48,000 nucleotides of DNA, from NCBI RefSeq assembly GCF_005491425.1, contig NZ_CP028083.1, forward strand, positions 72,001 to 120,000, written 5' to 3'. The translations under genes were made by a program, and so were the position numbers. Within the stretch, counting starts at the first letter, position 1, and each line of letters opens with the position of its first letter. Shown here one piece after another: positions 21,500 through 31,179 of this stretch. The stretch is from Lysinibacillus sp. SGAir0095. Its GTDB lineage: Bacteria > Bacillota > Bacilli > Bacillales_A > Planococcaceae. Below the pieces are notes generated by a model that made no database searches, was not told where the DNA came from, and worked only from the letters and a program-made list of their open reading frames with translations.

Positions 21500-22129
21500 A
21501 TGGATATCATTTTAGAAGCTAAACCTAGAGAAACAGGAGCACGTTCTACTTTAACAAAACTTCGTAATGAGGGACAATTACCTGGAGTTATTTATGGGTA
21601 TAAAGTTGATAATAAACCAGTAACAATTGATTACAAAGAAATGGCAAAAGCTGTTCAAAAGTATGGTCGTACAAGTGTTTTCCAAATCGATTTAGAAGGT
21701 AAGCAAATCAATGCAGTTTTAACAGATGTACAAAGATGCGCACTAAAAGGTACTGTGAAACATGTCGATTTACTATCTATTAATATGGCCGAGGAATTAG
21801 AAGTAGATGTACCGATTACGGTCATTGGCGAGGCAGCTGGCGTCAAAGAAGGTGGCGTATTAATGCAGCCTGTTCGTGAATTGAAAATTAAAGTAAAACC
21901 TTCAAATATTCCTGAGTCAATTGAAGTCGATGCTTCCAATGTAGGAATGAATGAATCGATCTCAGTTGCTGAAATAAGAGATACGGTTGCCTATGAAATA
22001 CTTAATGCAGATGAAGATACGCTTGTTTCTGTTACCCCTCCAGTAGTCGTAAATGATGACACAGCTGGACAAGGCGATACGGAAACCCAAGACATAAAAG
22101 CAATCGATGCCTCTGAATCACAAAGCTAA
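21500..22129 (+). CDS. ctc: General stress protein Ctc / ribosomal protein bL25, long form
   Basis: Ctc is the long form of ribosomal protein bL25, which binds 5S rRNA in the 50S subunit; in B. subtilis it is induced by general stress. The 209-residue protein has the N-terminal L25 domain (about 1-95, beginning DIILEAKPRETGARS and including LPGVIYGYK) and the C-terminal beta TL5 domain with VPITVIGEAAGVKEGGVL. The tail after about 185 is acidic and variable. I chose the ATG with GAAAGGGG upstream; ten residues of upstream open frame are not supported. Confidence 0.93.
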   Translation: MDIILEAKPRETGARSTLTKLRNEGQLPGVIYGYKVDNKPVTIDYKEMAKAVQKYGRTSVFQIDLEGKQINAVLTDVQRCALKGTVKHVDLLSINMAEELEVDVPITVIGEAAGVKEGGVLMQPVRELKIKVKPSNIPESIEVDASNVGMNESISVAEIRDTVAYEILNADEDTLVSVTPPVVVNDDTAGQGDTETQDIKAIDASESQS

Positions 22130-22134
22130 CGTGT

Positions 22135-22168
22135 AAAATGTATGAGTCAACCGCTCATACATTTTTAT
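22135..22168 (+). terminator. Terminator after ctc
   Basis: AAAATGTATGAG pairs with CTCATACATTTT around a 6-base loop and ends in a T-tract. Confidence 0.9.
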
Positions 22169-22456
22169 TTTGGGCAAGGGAATTATAAAAGTGCGTCCTT
22201 TTGTGTTTATATCTACAGAGTTAATCGTGTAGTATAAGAAGCCTACTTATAACGTAAATAAACTGAATTAGAATCTTTATAAGTCCTTCCTAAATTCAGG
22301 TCTAATTTAATACCAACCTACATTTTTTTATATTTCATAAAATTAAAGGAATTTCCATTTTTATGAAGTAATAAATACATAAGTATCTAGTTTTTTCTCT
22401 TTCAATACAGCCTATGTTAAAATATTTACGATTAGTGGAAAAAAGGATGAGTATTC
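22169..22456. other. Intergenic region upstream of pth
   Basis: No gene is supported. It contains an extended -10 (TGTTAAAAT, 22415-22423) that probably serves pth, although no good -35 is seen. It also contains two mutually exclusive short pairings at 22263-22307, described under findings. Confidence 0.45.
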
Positions 22457-23029
22457 ATGAAATTAATAATTGGATTAGGAAATCCAGGGAAACAATATGA
22501 ACATACACGCCATAATATAGGTTTTGAATGTATTGATGCATTAGCTGAAAAATGGGATGCGCCATTAAACCAAATGAAGTTTAATGGGATGTATGCAACG
22601 GTTCACCGACCTGAAGGAAAAGTAATTTTGTTAAAACCTTTAACATATATGAATTTATCGGGGGAATCCGTACGCCCATTAATGGATTACTTTGATATCG
22701 ACATCGAGGATATCATTGTTATATATGATGATTTGGATTTAGAAACAGGCAAATTACGTTTGCGTCAAAAAGGCAGTGCTGGAGGACATAACGGAATAAA
22801 ATCGCTGATCCAGCATTTAGGTACACAAGAATTTAACCGAATCCGAGTTGGTATTAGCCGACCACCTGCTGGAATGAAGGTTGCGGATTATGTATTGGCT
22901 AAATTTACGAAAGAAGATAATCCAGCAATAGAGCAAGCTATCGAAAAAACAGTTTCTGCAGTTGAAGCATCCTTATCCAAAAAATTTTTAGATGTGATGT
23001 CTGAATTTAACGCTATTCAGCATAAATAA
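22457..23029 (+). CDS. pth: Peptidyl-tRNA hydrolase
   Basis: Pth (SpoVC) releases peptides from peptidyl-tRNA that drops off ribosomes and is essential. The 190-residue protein has [19 protein letters not shown] at the N-terminus with the catalytic histidine, [13 protein letters not shown], the [14 protein letters not shown] motif, and [12 protein letters not shown] with the second histidine. AAAAGGATGAG lies before the ATG. It sits between ctc and fin as spoVC does in B. subtilis. Confidence 0.97.
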   Translation: MKLIIGLGNPGKQYEHTRHNIGFECIDALAEKWDAPLNQMKFNGMYATVHRPEGKVILLKPLTYMNLSGESVRPLMDYFDIDIEDIIVIYDDLDLETGKLRLRQKGSAGGHNGIKSLIQHLGTQEFNRIRVGISRPPAGMKVADYVLAKFTKEDNPAIEQAIEKTVSAVEASLSKKFLDVMSEFNAIQHK

Positions 23030-23171
23030 TTCCTTTACTCAAAATTTGGATGTGAATGGAAATTGTTTAACTCTGTGAAAACCCAAAGAATGTTGAATAT
23101 AGTAAAGCCTCTTGTGGGTTGCACAGATTAAAAAAGGTGAGTTTTAAAAGTGGGTTCGAAAAAATCTGAAC

Positions 23172-23194
23172 CAAATATGAAAAGCTCATATTTG
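23172..23194 (+). other. AT hairpin between pth and fin
   Basis: CAAATATGA pairs perfectly with TCATATTTG around AAAGC. No T-run follows. It may mark the 3' end of the pth transcript just upstream of the fin promoter candidate. Confidence 0.4.
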
Positions 23195-23200
23195 ATTTAT

Positions 23201-23230
23201 GCATAAACAGGCAAAATTAGGTCAATACTT
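23201..23230 (+). promoter_or_regulatory. Candidate sigma-F promoter of fin
   Basis: GCATA, a 15-base spacer and GTCAATACTT fit the sigma-F consensus GYWTA-N15-GGnrAnAnTw (as I recall it) with one weak mismatch. It lies 50 bases before fin, an early forespore gene in B. subtilis. Confidence 0.6.
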
Positions 23231-23280
23231 TGAGTATTACAAAGCCATCGCTTACATACTCGAGGAGGAGGACGATTATA

Positions 23281-23508
23281 ATGCCTGTTAAATATCGTTG
23301 CCGACACTGTGAAACAGAAATAGGAACATTACCATTTGATGCAGATGATACGATTCGAAAATTGCATTTGTTTGAGGTTGGAGAAGTAGACGATTATATT
23401 GAAAAAAATGACCGGGGTGATACAACCGTGCATTGTATTTGTGAGCATTGTGAAGATTCTTTAAGGCAATTTCCGGATTATTATGCACTCAAAAAGTGGT
23501 TGCAATAG
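23281..23508 (+). CDS. fin: Anti-sigma-F factor Fin (YabK)
   Basis: Fin is an early forespore protein that inhibits sigma-F-directed RNA polymerase and helps the switch to sigma-G. The 75-residue protein is Cys-rich: CRHC at 7-10 and CICEHC at 52-57 suggest one zinc site, with the conserved FPDYYALKKWLQ C-terminus matching the NPHYHEYHTFIQ type of the family. GAGGAGGAGG precedes the ATG; an in-frame extension of 17 residues upstream would overlap the promoter candidate. Position between pth and mfd supports the call, since sequence identity to B. subtilis Fin looks modest. Confidence 0.88.
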   Translation: MPVKYRCRHCETEIGTLPFDADDTIRKLHLFEVGEVDDYIEKNDRGDTTVHCICEHCEDSLRQFPDYYALKKWLQ

Positions 23509-23589
23509 TGTAATGATTGCATAACTTATTTAAATGATAAACAATCATCAGTCATGTTAAAAACAACAGCTTCAAGCCAATGTGTGAAG

Positions 23590-23626
23590 GAGTGGGCGAC
23601 TTAAAGACACAGTCTCCCGCTTTTTC
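23590..23626 (+). terminator. Terminator after fin
   Basis: GTGGGCGACT pairs with AGTCTCCCGC (one mismatch, one G-T) around TTAAAGACAC, followed by TTTTT. Confidence 0.75.
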
Positions 23627-23714
23627 CACTTTATTTTCTATAAAAAATATAGAAAAAAATTCATACAACATAAGACTAACTACATAAATAGAGATTATGG
23701 AAGGGGGTTTATGA

Positions 23715-26700
23715 ATGAATGTTATTCATCAACTATTCTCTCAAGATAAACATATAAACACACTCATCAATCAAATTGGTGAAAAAACTTATGATTCCCA
23801 GCTTATTACGGGTTTAACCGGAAGTGCCCGACCGGTATTTATTCAAACAATATTTGAGGATTTAAACAAGCCTCTTTATATATTATCGCCCAATCTACTA
23901 CAAGCTCAAAAATTGGTAGATGATTTGTCTTCTCTTGTAGGAGAAGAGGCTGTTCACTATTACCCGGCAGATGAGTTCATAGCAGCTGACATGACGATAG
24001 CCTCACCGGAGCTAAAGGCGGCACGAATTGCTACTTTAGATCATCTAGTAAAAAAAGAGCGAGCTATTTATGTGATCCCGATTGCCGGAATGCGTAAAAT
24101 TATGACACCTCCACAACAATGGAAAGGGTACTCTCTAAAAGCAACGGTAGGAAAAGACATTGATATTGATGATTGGTTGCTTCACTTAGTGACGATGGGT
24201 TACACAAGAAGTCAAATGGTGACAACTCCTGGTGAGTTTGCGTTACGTGGGGGAATTCTCGATATTTACCCACCTTATGCAGAGTCACCTATTCGTATTG
24301 AGCTTTTTGATACGGAAATTGATTCCATTCGTACATTCTCAGCTGACGATCAACGCTCCATTGAAAAAATGGAAACTATCGAAATATTACCGGCTACGGA
24401 AGTATTATTAACAAAGGAACAGCGATTCCAACTAGCAGAAAGACTTGAGGCATCCCTCAGCAAGAGCTTGAAAAAAATAAAGAAACAAGAAACCCAGGAA
24501 ATTCTATATCAAAATATTCAACATGATATAGAGCTATTAAACCAGGGGAGTATTCCTGAGCATGTAACAAAATATGGCTCTCTATTATATGACAGTTTGT
24601 CCTACTTAGGTGATTATTTTGATGAAAATGGACTCGTCTTATTCGATGAATTGGGCCGAATCCAAGAGGTTATGGATGCGTGGGAGCGAGAAGAAGAGGA
24701 ATGGTTTATTTCATTGATAGAAGAAGGGAAAATTGTACATGATGTAAAGCCTTCCTTCTCTTTTAAAGAAATCAATTCGATGCTTGAACATCAAAAACTC
24801 TACTTTGCCTTATTTGCACGAACGTTTTCTGGGATTCAATTTAAAAAGACAACGAGTATCTCTTGTAAACCAATGCAACAATTCCACGGTCAAATTTCTC
24901 TTTTACAAAATGAAATCGAAAGATGGATGCAAGAGAATTTTACGGTCCTCTTTATTGTTGATGGAAAAGAAAGAGTTAAAAAACTCCAAAGTATGCTAGA
25001 GGAGTATGGAATTCATAGTTTAATAGGAACTCCAAATGACGCGGGAATCTATATTGTGGATGGCCAACTAGCATCAGGTTTTGAATTGCCTCTACAGAGG
25101 ATTGCTGTTGTAACGGACGATGAATTATTTAAGCAACAGCCAAAAAGAAAAACACGTCGACCTCAAAAAATGAGCAATGCAGAACGCATTAAAAGTTATA
25201 CAGAAATTAATCCTGGTGATTATGTTGTTCATATTCATCATGGGATAGGAAAATATATCGGTATTGAAACATTAGAAGTAAACGGTACTCATAAAGATTA
25301 CCTCCATATCAAATACCGAGCTGATGATAAATTATTTGTACCAGTTGAACAAATTGATTTAATTCAAAAATATGTAGCTTCGGAAGGGAAAGAGCCAAAG
25401 CTTCATAAACTTGGTGGGGCAGAATGGAAAAAGGCCAAAGCAAAAGTTTCATCTGCTATTAATGATATAGCGGATGATTTAATCAAACTTTATGCGAAAC
25501 GTGAAGCGGAAAAAGGTTATGCCTTCAGTCCTGATACTGACGAACAACGTGCCTTTGAAACCGCCTTCCCATATGAAGAGACTGAGGATCAATTGCGTTC
25601 GATTATTGAAGTAAAACATGATATGGAACGGGAACGCCCGATGGATCGCCTTGTATGTGGAGATGTTGGCTACGGAAAAACAGAAGTTGCCATCCGTGCA
25701 GCCTTTAAGGCAATCATGGATGGAAAACAAGTAGCATTTCTCGTACCAACAACCATCTTAGCCCAACAGCATTTCGAAACGATTCAAGAGCGGTTTGAAG
25801 GTTTTCCTATTAATGCGGGCTTATTAAGTCGCTTCCGTACAAAGAAACAACAAACTGAAACCATTAAGGGATTAAAAGAAGGAACTGTTGATATTGTCGT
25901 AGGGACACACCGAATTTTATCAAAGGATCTAGTGTTCCGCGATTTAGGCTTATTGATTGTTGACGAAGAACAGCGATTTGGTGTGACTCACAAAGAAAAA
26001 ATTAAACAATTAAAAACAAATGTAGATGTTTTAACTCTAACCGCTACGCCAATTCCTCGTACATTACATATGTCGATGGTTGGGGTTAGGGATTTATCAG
26101 TTATCGAAACACCACCACAAAACCGATTCCCGGTACAAACTTATGTAATGGAGTATAATGGAGCACTAGTACGTGAAGCGATTGAAAGAGAAATGGCCCG
26201 TGGTGGACAAACGTTTTATCTCTATAATCGGGTAGAGGACATGACAAGAAAAGTAGAGGAAATTCAAATGCTTGTCCCGGACGCACGTGTTGGCTATGCC
26301 CATGGGAAAATGACCGAATCTCAACTAGAATCGATCATCTTAAACTTTTTAGATGGCGAATACGATGTCCTTGTTACTACAACCATCATCGAAACGGGTG
26401 TAGATATTCCAAATGTGAATACATTAATTGTTCATGATGCGGATCGCATGGGATTATCACAGCTTTATCAGCTACGCGGTCGTGTAGGTCGTTCAAACCG
26501 TGTTGCATACGCTTATTTCATGTATCAAAGAGATAAAGTATTAACAGACGTGGCAGAGCAACGACTGCAAACAATCAAAGAGTTTACAGAGCTCGGCTCA
26601 GGATTCAAAATCGCCATGCGAGATTTATCGATTCGTGGCGCAGGTAACCTATTAGGAGCGCAGCAGCATGGCTTTATCGACTCTGTTGGGTTTGATCTAT

Positions 26701-27227
26701 ACTCACAAATGCTTGAGGAAGCTATTGAAGAGCGACGAACGGGTGTTGTGAAAGAGGAAAAACCGGATGTTGAGATTATTCTTCAAACAGATGCCTATAT
26801 ACCAGATGCCTATATACCAGATGGCTATCAAAAAATTCAAATGTATAAGCGCATTAAATCCATGGACCGTGTGGAAGACTTTGATGAAATTTGGGACGAA
26901 TTAGTGGACCGTTTTGGTGACGTACCAGTTGAAACAGAAAAGCTGTTACGTATTGCCCGAGTTAAAGTATGGGCACTTGAAGCCGGTATCACTGCGATAA
27001 AAGAAAAGCAAAAAGTAATCTCCCTCTACTTATCTGAAGAGGGGACTGCCAAAGTGGATGGAAGTATAGTCGTATCGGAGTCCATGAAATTTGAGCGTGC
27101 AGTTGGATTTGTGATGGATGGAGCAAAACTGACGCTAACAATTGATGAGAAAAAATGTGGCAAGGTTCCACCTTTTGAAGTATTAGAACAGTTGGTTGAA
27201 ATTGTTGCTAAAGCTAAAAAACAGTAA
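23715..27227 (+). CDS. mfd: Transcription-repair coupling factor Mfd
   Basis: Mfd removes RNA polymerase stalled at DNA lesions and recruits UvrA. The 1170-residue protein has the UvrB-like N-terminal module (to about 350), the RNA-polymerase-interaction domain near 495-570 (GDYVVHIHHGIGKYIGIE, YRADDKLFVPVEQIDLI), a RecG-like translocase with Walker A GDVGYGKTE (about 649), DEEQRFG (about 749), TATPIPRTLH and QLRGRVGRS (about 918), then the C-terminal TRCF domain. AAGGGGG is 7 bases before the chosen ATG; two further ATGs within four bases on either side are out of frame. It is full length with no frameshift. Confidence 0.97.
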   Translation: MNVIHQLFSQDKHINTLINQIGEKTYDSQLITGLTGSARPVFIQTIFEDLNKPLYILSPNLLQAQKLVDDLSSLVGEEAVHYYPADEFIAADMTIASPELKAARIATLDHLVKKERAIYVIPIAGMRKIMTPPQQWKGYSLKATVGKDIDIDDWLLHLVTMGYTRSQMVTTPGEFALRGGILDIYPPYAESPIRIELFDTEIDSIRTFSADDQRSIEKMETIEILPATEVLLTKEQRFQLAERLEASLSKSLKKIKKQETQEILYQNIQHDIELLNQGSIPEHVTKYGSLLYDSLSYLGDYFDENGLVLFDELGRIQEVMDAWEREEEEWFISLIEEGKIVHDVKPSFSFKEINSMLEHQKLYFALFARTFSGIQFKKTTSISCKPMQQFHGQISLLQNEIERWMQENFTVLFIVDGKERVKKLQSMLEEYGIHSLIGTPNDAGIYIVDGQLASGFELPLQRIAVVTDDELFKQQPKRKTRRPQKMSNAERIKSYTEINPGDYVVHIHHGIGKYIGIETLEVNGTHKDYLHIKYRADDKLFVPVEQIDLIQKYVASEGKEPKLHKLGGAEWKKAKAKVSSAINDIADDLIKLYAKREAEKGYAFSPDTDEQRAFETAFPYEETEDQLRSIIEVKHDMERERPMDRLVCGDVGYGKTEVAIRAAFKAIMDGKQVAFLVPTTILAQQHFETIQERFEGFPINAGLLSRFRTKKQQTETIKGLKEGTVDIVVGTHRILSKDLVFRDLGLLIVDEEQRFGVTHKEKIKQLKTNVDVLTLTATPIPRTLHMSMVGVRDLSVIETPPQNRFPVQTYVMEYNGALVREAIEREMARGGQTFYLYNRVEDMTRKVEEIQMLVPDARVGYAHGKMTESQLESIILNFLDGEYDVLVTTTIIETGVDIPNVNTLIVHDADRMGLSQLYQLRGRVGRSNRVAYAYFMYQRDKVLTDVAEQRLQTIKEFTELGSGFKIAMRDLSIRGAGNLLGAQQHGFIDSVGFDLYSQMLEEAIEERRTGVVKEEKPDVEIILQTDAYIPDAYIPDGYQKIQMYKRIKSMDRVEDFDEIWDELVDRFGDVPVETEKLLRIARVKVWALEAGITAIKEKQKVISLYLSEEGTAKVDGSIVVSESMKFERAVGFVMDGAKLTLTIDEKKCGKVPPFEVLEQLVEIVAKAKKQ

Positions 27228-27329
27228 GTTTTTTGCTATATAAGGAATATAAGTATCGAGTGAATATTAATTTAATGATTTAGGATTTGTTGCCCGACTT
27301 TAGAATTTAAACCTCTTCATACACTTTCT

Positions 27330-27359
27330 GCATACATTGACCAATTCTTAACCATACTA
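27330..27359 (+). promoter_or_regulatory. Sigma-G promoter of spoVT
   Basis: GCATA, an 18-base spacer and CATACTA match the sigma-G consensus essentially perfectly. It lies 43 bases before spoVT, which is sigma-G dependent in B. subtilis. Confidence 0.85.
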
Positions 27360-27402
27360 TCAATGTGAATGAAAAATTGATTCTGAAAGAGAGGCAGCAA
27401 AG

Positions 27403-27939
27403 ATGAAAGCAACAGGAATTGTTCGTCGTATCGATGACTTAGGTCGCGTTGTTATTCCAAAGGAAATCCGTAGAACGATGCGTATTCGTGAAGGAGATCC
27501 ATTGGAAATTTATACGGACCGTGAAGGTGAAGTTATCTTAAAAAAATATTCACCTATAAATGACTTAAGCGAATTTGCAAAAGAGTATGTTGAATCACTT
27601 TATGAAACTGTCGGTACACCTGCTTTAATAAGTGACCGAGATGAAATGATTGCTATTGCTGGTTTAACAAAGAAGGAATATGCAAATCGACGATTATCAG
27701 TATTTGCTGAAGATTTCATGAAGCAACGCTCTGTCATGTTGGAAAAAAATGAGACGACAATTGAACTTGTTCCAGGACAGTTTGAACAAGTGAAATCTTA
27801 CTGTGTAGCACCAATAGTTACAAATGGTGATGCGATTGGAGCAGTATATTTAATCTCAAAAGTTCACGTCATAAGTGAAGTTGAATCAAAAGCGGCTGAA
27901 ACAGCGGCGAACTTCTTAGCAAAACAAATGGAAAACTAA
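27403..27939 (+). CDS. spoVT: Stage V sporulation regulator SpoVT
   Basis: SpoVT is a forespore transcription factor that adjusts sigma-G genes. In 178 residues it has an AbrB-type DNA-binding domain at 1-50 (MKATGIVRRIDDLGRVVIP, then KEIRRTMRIREGDPLEI) and a C-terminal GAF-like domain (about 55-178). GAGAGGCAG precedes the ATG. The N-terminal domain is clearly homologous to the AbrB at 8301-8579, so the window carries two family members with opposite timing. A sigma-G promoter and a terminator flank it. Confidence 0.97.
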   Translation: MKATGIVRRIDDLGRVVIPKEIRRTMRIREGDPLEIYTDREGEVILKKYSPINDLSEFAKEYVESLYETVGTPALISDRDEMIAIAGLTKKEYANRRLSVFAEDFMKQRSVMLEKNETTIELVPGQFEQVKSYCVAPIVTNGDAIGAVYLISKVHVISEVESKAAETAANFLAKQMEN

Positions 27940-27948
27940 TCTTTTATT

Positions 27949-27982
27949 AAAACGTCTCTCATTCCAATGGAGACGTTTTTTC
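27949..27982 (+). terminator. Terminator after spoVT
   Basis: AAAACGTCTC pairs with GAGACGTTTT around an 11-base loop, followed by a T-run. Confidence 0.93.
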
Positions 27983-28090
27983 TATGTGCTCAAAATGATT
28001 TACAGAATTCATACATAGTAAACTTCTTATTTGGAAGTCGAGCGCCTCTTTATTTCGTGATATACTATTGGCATTGTTGTGGAGGATAGG

Positions 28091-29701
28091 ATGAAAATGG
28101 CAGATAATTTTGGAATGAAGGAGTATATGAAAGGTGCACTGCTTTTAACGGTAGCAGCTTTAATTGTTAAAGTATTAAGTGCAGTTTATCGAGTACCCTT
28201 TCAAAATTTAGTAGGAGATCAAGGGTTTTATATATATCAGCAAGTATATCCGTTTATTTCATTGTTTGTTGTATGGACATCAGGTGGTTTTGCAGTAGCA
28301 ATTTCCAAAATGTTGGCAGATTCCCAAACGTTTACGGAGCCAGAGGAAAGAAAAAATTTAATAAGAAGAACTATTTTTCAGTATTTAACGGTTTTATCTG
28401 TAATTTTCTTCTGCATATTATTTTTTGGAGCAAATTTTCTTTCCAGAATAATGGGGGATAATCAGTTAGCACCGCTTCTTCGTACCGGTGCATTTGTAAC
28501 GTTGTGTATGCCAATATTGGCAATAATGAAAGGGAGCTTCCAGGCAAAAGCTGAAATGACACCAGTCGCCTATGCACAAGTGATTGAACAGTTGGTTCGA
28601 GTGGGTATTATCTTATTAGGTGCAACCTTTATTATGACAACGTCGAAGTCATTATATGCAGCAGGAAATGCAGCAGTTTTTGGTACTGTTATTGGGGAAA
28701 TTGCTGGCGTAATTTTACTACTGTATTTCTCAAAAAAGATAAAGTTAATACCTGGAAAATTCAAAGGGAAAGAGCGTAAATGGCCAATTGTTAAAGAAGT
28801 AACGATTTTAAGTCTAAGCGTTAGTATGAGTAGCCTACTATTATTATGCTTTCAATTAATTGACTCGTTTACTGTATTTTCAATTCTATTGGATAATGGC
28901 ATGGCAGAAATAGAAGCAATGAAAATGAAAGGGATCTATGATCGAGGTCAGCCTTTAGTACAGCTAGGCGTAATAATTGCTTCTTCACTTTCCCTAGCCA
29001 TTGTCCCTTTAGTAGCGTACCAAACAAAGAAAAAAGATGGACGAGGGGCAGCTCCGTTCATTCAATTAACCTATCGGGTTTCACTTCTTTTAGGTGTTGC
29101 AGCATCGATTGGCCTAGTAATCGTTATGCCTTACGTAAATGAAATGCTTTTTAAAACAAATAGCCTTTCAATCGTCTTAATGATCTATGTGTTACAAATT
29201 ATTCCTTTATCTATCATATTAACTTTTACTGCTATACTTCAAGGTATGAATAAGTTAAGGATTCCGGCATTCATTCTATTAGGTGGCATTGCTTTAAAGT
29301 GGATCTGTAATCTAGTGTTGATTCCTAATTTAGATGTTTTAGGAGCTGCTATCGCAAGTAATGTGGGTTTATTTATTTGTGCAGGATTACTAATGGTCTA
29401 TTTAAAACAATTGTTGAGGATTAAACTAGCAAAACGAGATTTCTACATAAAGCTTGGCTTTGCCAGTGGAAGTATGATTTTATCAGTAATTGTCATAAAC
29501 ACCCTTTTACAAATTGCACTCGGTTCGCTATCGGGGAGGCTTTTAGCAGTTATTATTGGTGGATGCTTGATAGTAACGGGAGCTTTTGTTTATTTAACAA
29601 TCGTTGCCAAATCAAGACTACTGGCAGAAAAAGAATGGTTTTTAGTCCCTTTTGGCCGAAGAATGGCGGCTTATCAGCTATTACTAAATAAAAAGAAGTA
29701 G
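28091..29701 (+). CDS. yabM: Polysaccharide flippase family membrane protein (YabM)
   Basis: This 536-residue polytopic membrane protein belongs to the MOP superfamily (SpoVB/MurJ/Wzx-like) and probably flips a lipid-linked saccharide; the substrate is unknown. About 14 hydrophobic segments are visible, and the N-terminus has the family-like LIVKVLSAVYRVPFQNLVGDQG. The ATG at 28091 has GGAGG 5 bases upstream; an ATG two codons later is also possible, as is a GTG at 28079 that overlaps the ribosome binding site. yabN starts 8 bases after its stop. Confidence 0.92.
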   Translation: MKMADNFGMKEYMKGALLLTVAALIVKVLSAVYRVPFQNLVGDQGFYIYQQVYPFISLFVVWTSGGFAVAISKMLADSQTFTEPEERKNLIRRTIFQYLTVLSVIFFCILFFGANFLSRIMGDNQLAPLLRTGAFVTLCMPILAIMKGSFQAKAEMTPVAYAQVIEQLVRVGIILLGATFIMTTSKSLYAAGNAAVFGTVIGEIAGVILLLYFSKKIKLIPGKFKGKERKWPIVKEVTILSLSVSMSSLLLLCFQLIDSFTVFSILLDNGMAEIEAMKMKGIYDRGQPLVQLGVIIASSLSLAIVPLVAYQTKKKDGRGAAPFIQLTYRVSLLLGVAASIGLVIVMPYVNEMLFKTNSLSIVLMIYVLQIIPLSIILTFTAILQGMNKLRIPAFILLGGIALKWICNLVLIPNLDVLGAAIASNVGLFICAGLLMVYLKQLLRIKLAKRDFYIKLGFASGSMILSVIVINTLLQIALGSLSGRLLAVIIGGCLIVTGAFVYLTIVAKSRLLAEKEWFLVPFGRRMAAYQLLLNKKK

Positions 29702-29709
29702 GTGAACAT

Positions 29710-31176
29710 ATGCACAAGTTAACAGTTATCGGCCTCGGTGCAGCAGAACTAAGTCAGCTGCAAATTGGCGTCTATAAAAATTTAAAATCAGCGCGGAAAA
29801 TTTATGTTCGAACAATGGATCATCCTGTCATCAGTGAATTGAAGGAAGAAGGTATCGTATTTGAGAGTTTCGATACTGTTTACGAAAAACATCGTTCATT
29901 CCAACCGGTTTACGAAGAAATTACAGCAAAGCTAATAGAAATTACGCAGACAGAACCTGTCATGTATGCTGTTCCAGGACATCCGTTAGTAGCTGAGCAA
30001 ACGGTACAGCTCTTAATTAAGGCGGAAAAAGAAGGTAAAATTGATCTGACGATTGAGGGAGGGCAAAGCTTTTTAGACCCAATTTTCGGTGCCCTTAAAA
30101 TTGACCCTATAGAAGGCTTCCAATTGTTGGATGGTACCAGTTTTTCAATTCATCATGTCAATATGCGCGGACACTTGCTAATTGCCCAAGTTTATGATGC
30201 TTTTAGTGCGTCAGAGGTAAAGCTGTCATTAATGGAAAAATATCGAGATGATTATCCAGTTACGATTGTAACGGCTGCAGGTTCGTCATTAGAGAGCTTA
30301 ACGACCGTTCCTTTGTATGAGCTTGACCAATCGATGGAGATAAATAATTTAACGACAATCTATGTACCGCCAGTGGAAAGTGACTTAGAAGCCCTGCGTG
30401 ATTGGTCGACCTTTAGACAAATTATCGCAACTTTACGTGGACCAAATGGTTGCCCATGGGATCAAAAGCAGACCCATGAAAGCTTAAAGAAATATTTGCT
30501 TGAAGAGGCACATGAATTTTTAGCAGCCATCGATGCAGAAGATGATTTCGGCATGGTAGAGGAACTAGGAGATGTGTTGCTGCAAGTCTTCCTACATGCA
30601 CAAATAGGCGAAGATAATGGCTACTTCAACTTAGAAGAAGTTTTAGCATCAGTTAGTGAGAAAATGATTCGCAGGCATCCACATGTGTTTGGAGATGTGG
30701 CAGTTCAGGATGCAGAGGAAGTGGTTGCGAATTGGGATGCTATAAAGAAACAAGAAAAAGGGGAACAAACCGGCTCGCTACTAAAAGAAGAGTACCGAGC
30801 AACTTCGTCTCTTCAGACCTCTTTTAACTATCAAAAGAAGGCCGCTTCGGTGGGCTTTGATTGGCCAAACGAGGAAGGGGCATGGGAGAAGTTTCTAGAG
30901 GAATGGACGGAGTTTAAAGAGGAAGTTACAAAAGGCACTTCGACAAGTCGCTTAGATGAATTTGGCGATGTTTTATTTACTCTTGTCAATATCGCTCGAT
31001 TCTATAAAATCTCTCCAGAAGAAGCAATGATTCATGCCAACGAAAAATTTGCACGCAGATTTAACTTTGTAGAACAAAAGGTTAAGGAAAGTGGTCTAAG
31101 CTTTCGTGACTTTACGTTGGAGCAATTAGATGCATTTTGGAATGAAGCAAAAGTTTTAGAAAAAAAGGAGAACTAG
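29710..31176 (+). CDS. yabN: Tetrapyrrole methylase-like / MazG fusion protein (YabN)
   Basis: This 488-residue fusion has an N-terminal SAM-dependent tetrapyrrole-methylase-like domain (about 1-225, with VIGLGAAEL and VPGHPLVAEQT) and a C-terminal MazG nucleoside triphosphate pyrophosphohydrolase (from about 242). The MazG part shows RGPNGCPWDQKQTHESL, the metal-binding LLEEAHEF and EELGDVLLQV, and a second repeat LDEFGDVLFTLVNI. Removal of abnormal NTPs is the likely role of the MazG half; the substrate of the first half is unknown. It is tightly packed between yabM and rqcP (3-base gap), so one operon. Confidence 0.94.
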   Translation: MHKLTVIGLGAAELSQLQIGVYKNLKSARKIYVRTMDHPVISELKEEGIVFESFDTVYEKHRSFQPVYEEITAKLIEITQTEPVMYAVPGHPLVAEQTVQLLIKAEKEGKIDLTIEGGQSFLDPIFGALKIDPIEGFQLLDGTSFSIHHVNMRGHLLIAQVYDAFSASEVKLSLMEKYRDDYPVTIVTAAGSSLESLTTVPLYELDQSMEINNLTTIYVPPVESDLEALRDWSTFRQIIATLRGPNGCPWDQKQTHESLKKYLLEEAHEFLAAIDAEDDFGMVEELGDVLLQVFLHAQIGEDNGYFNLEEVLASVSEKMIRRHPHVFGDVAVQDAEEVVANWDAIKKQEKGEQTGSLLKEEYRATSSLQTSFNYQKKAASVGFDWPNEEGAWEKFLEEWTEFKEEVTKGTSTSRLDEFGDVLFTLVNIARFYKISPEEAMIHANEKFARRFNFVEQKVKESGLSFRDFTLEQLDAFWNEAKVLEKKEN

Positions 31177-31179
31177 AGA

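Noticed and set aside
26794..26825. A 15-base tandem duplication in mfd giving a repeated AYIPD
   Set aside because: The homologous segment in B. subtilis Mfd, as I recall it, reads DAYIPDSYIQDG, with the same length, so this is native family sequence rather than a recent slippage.
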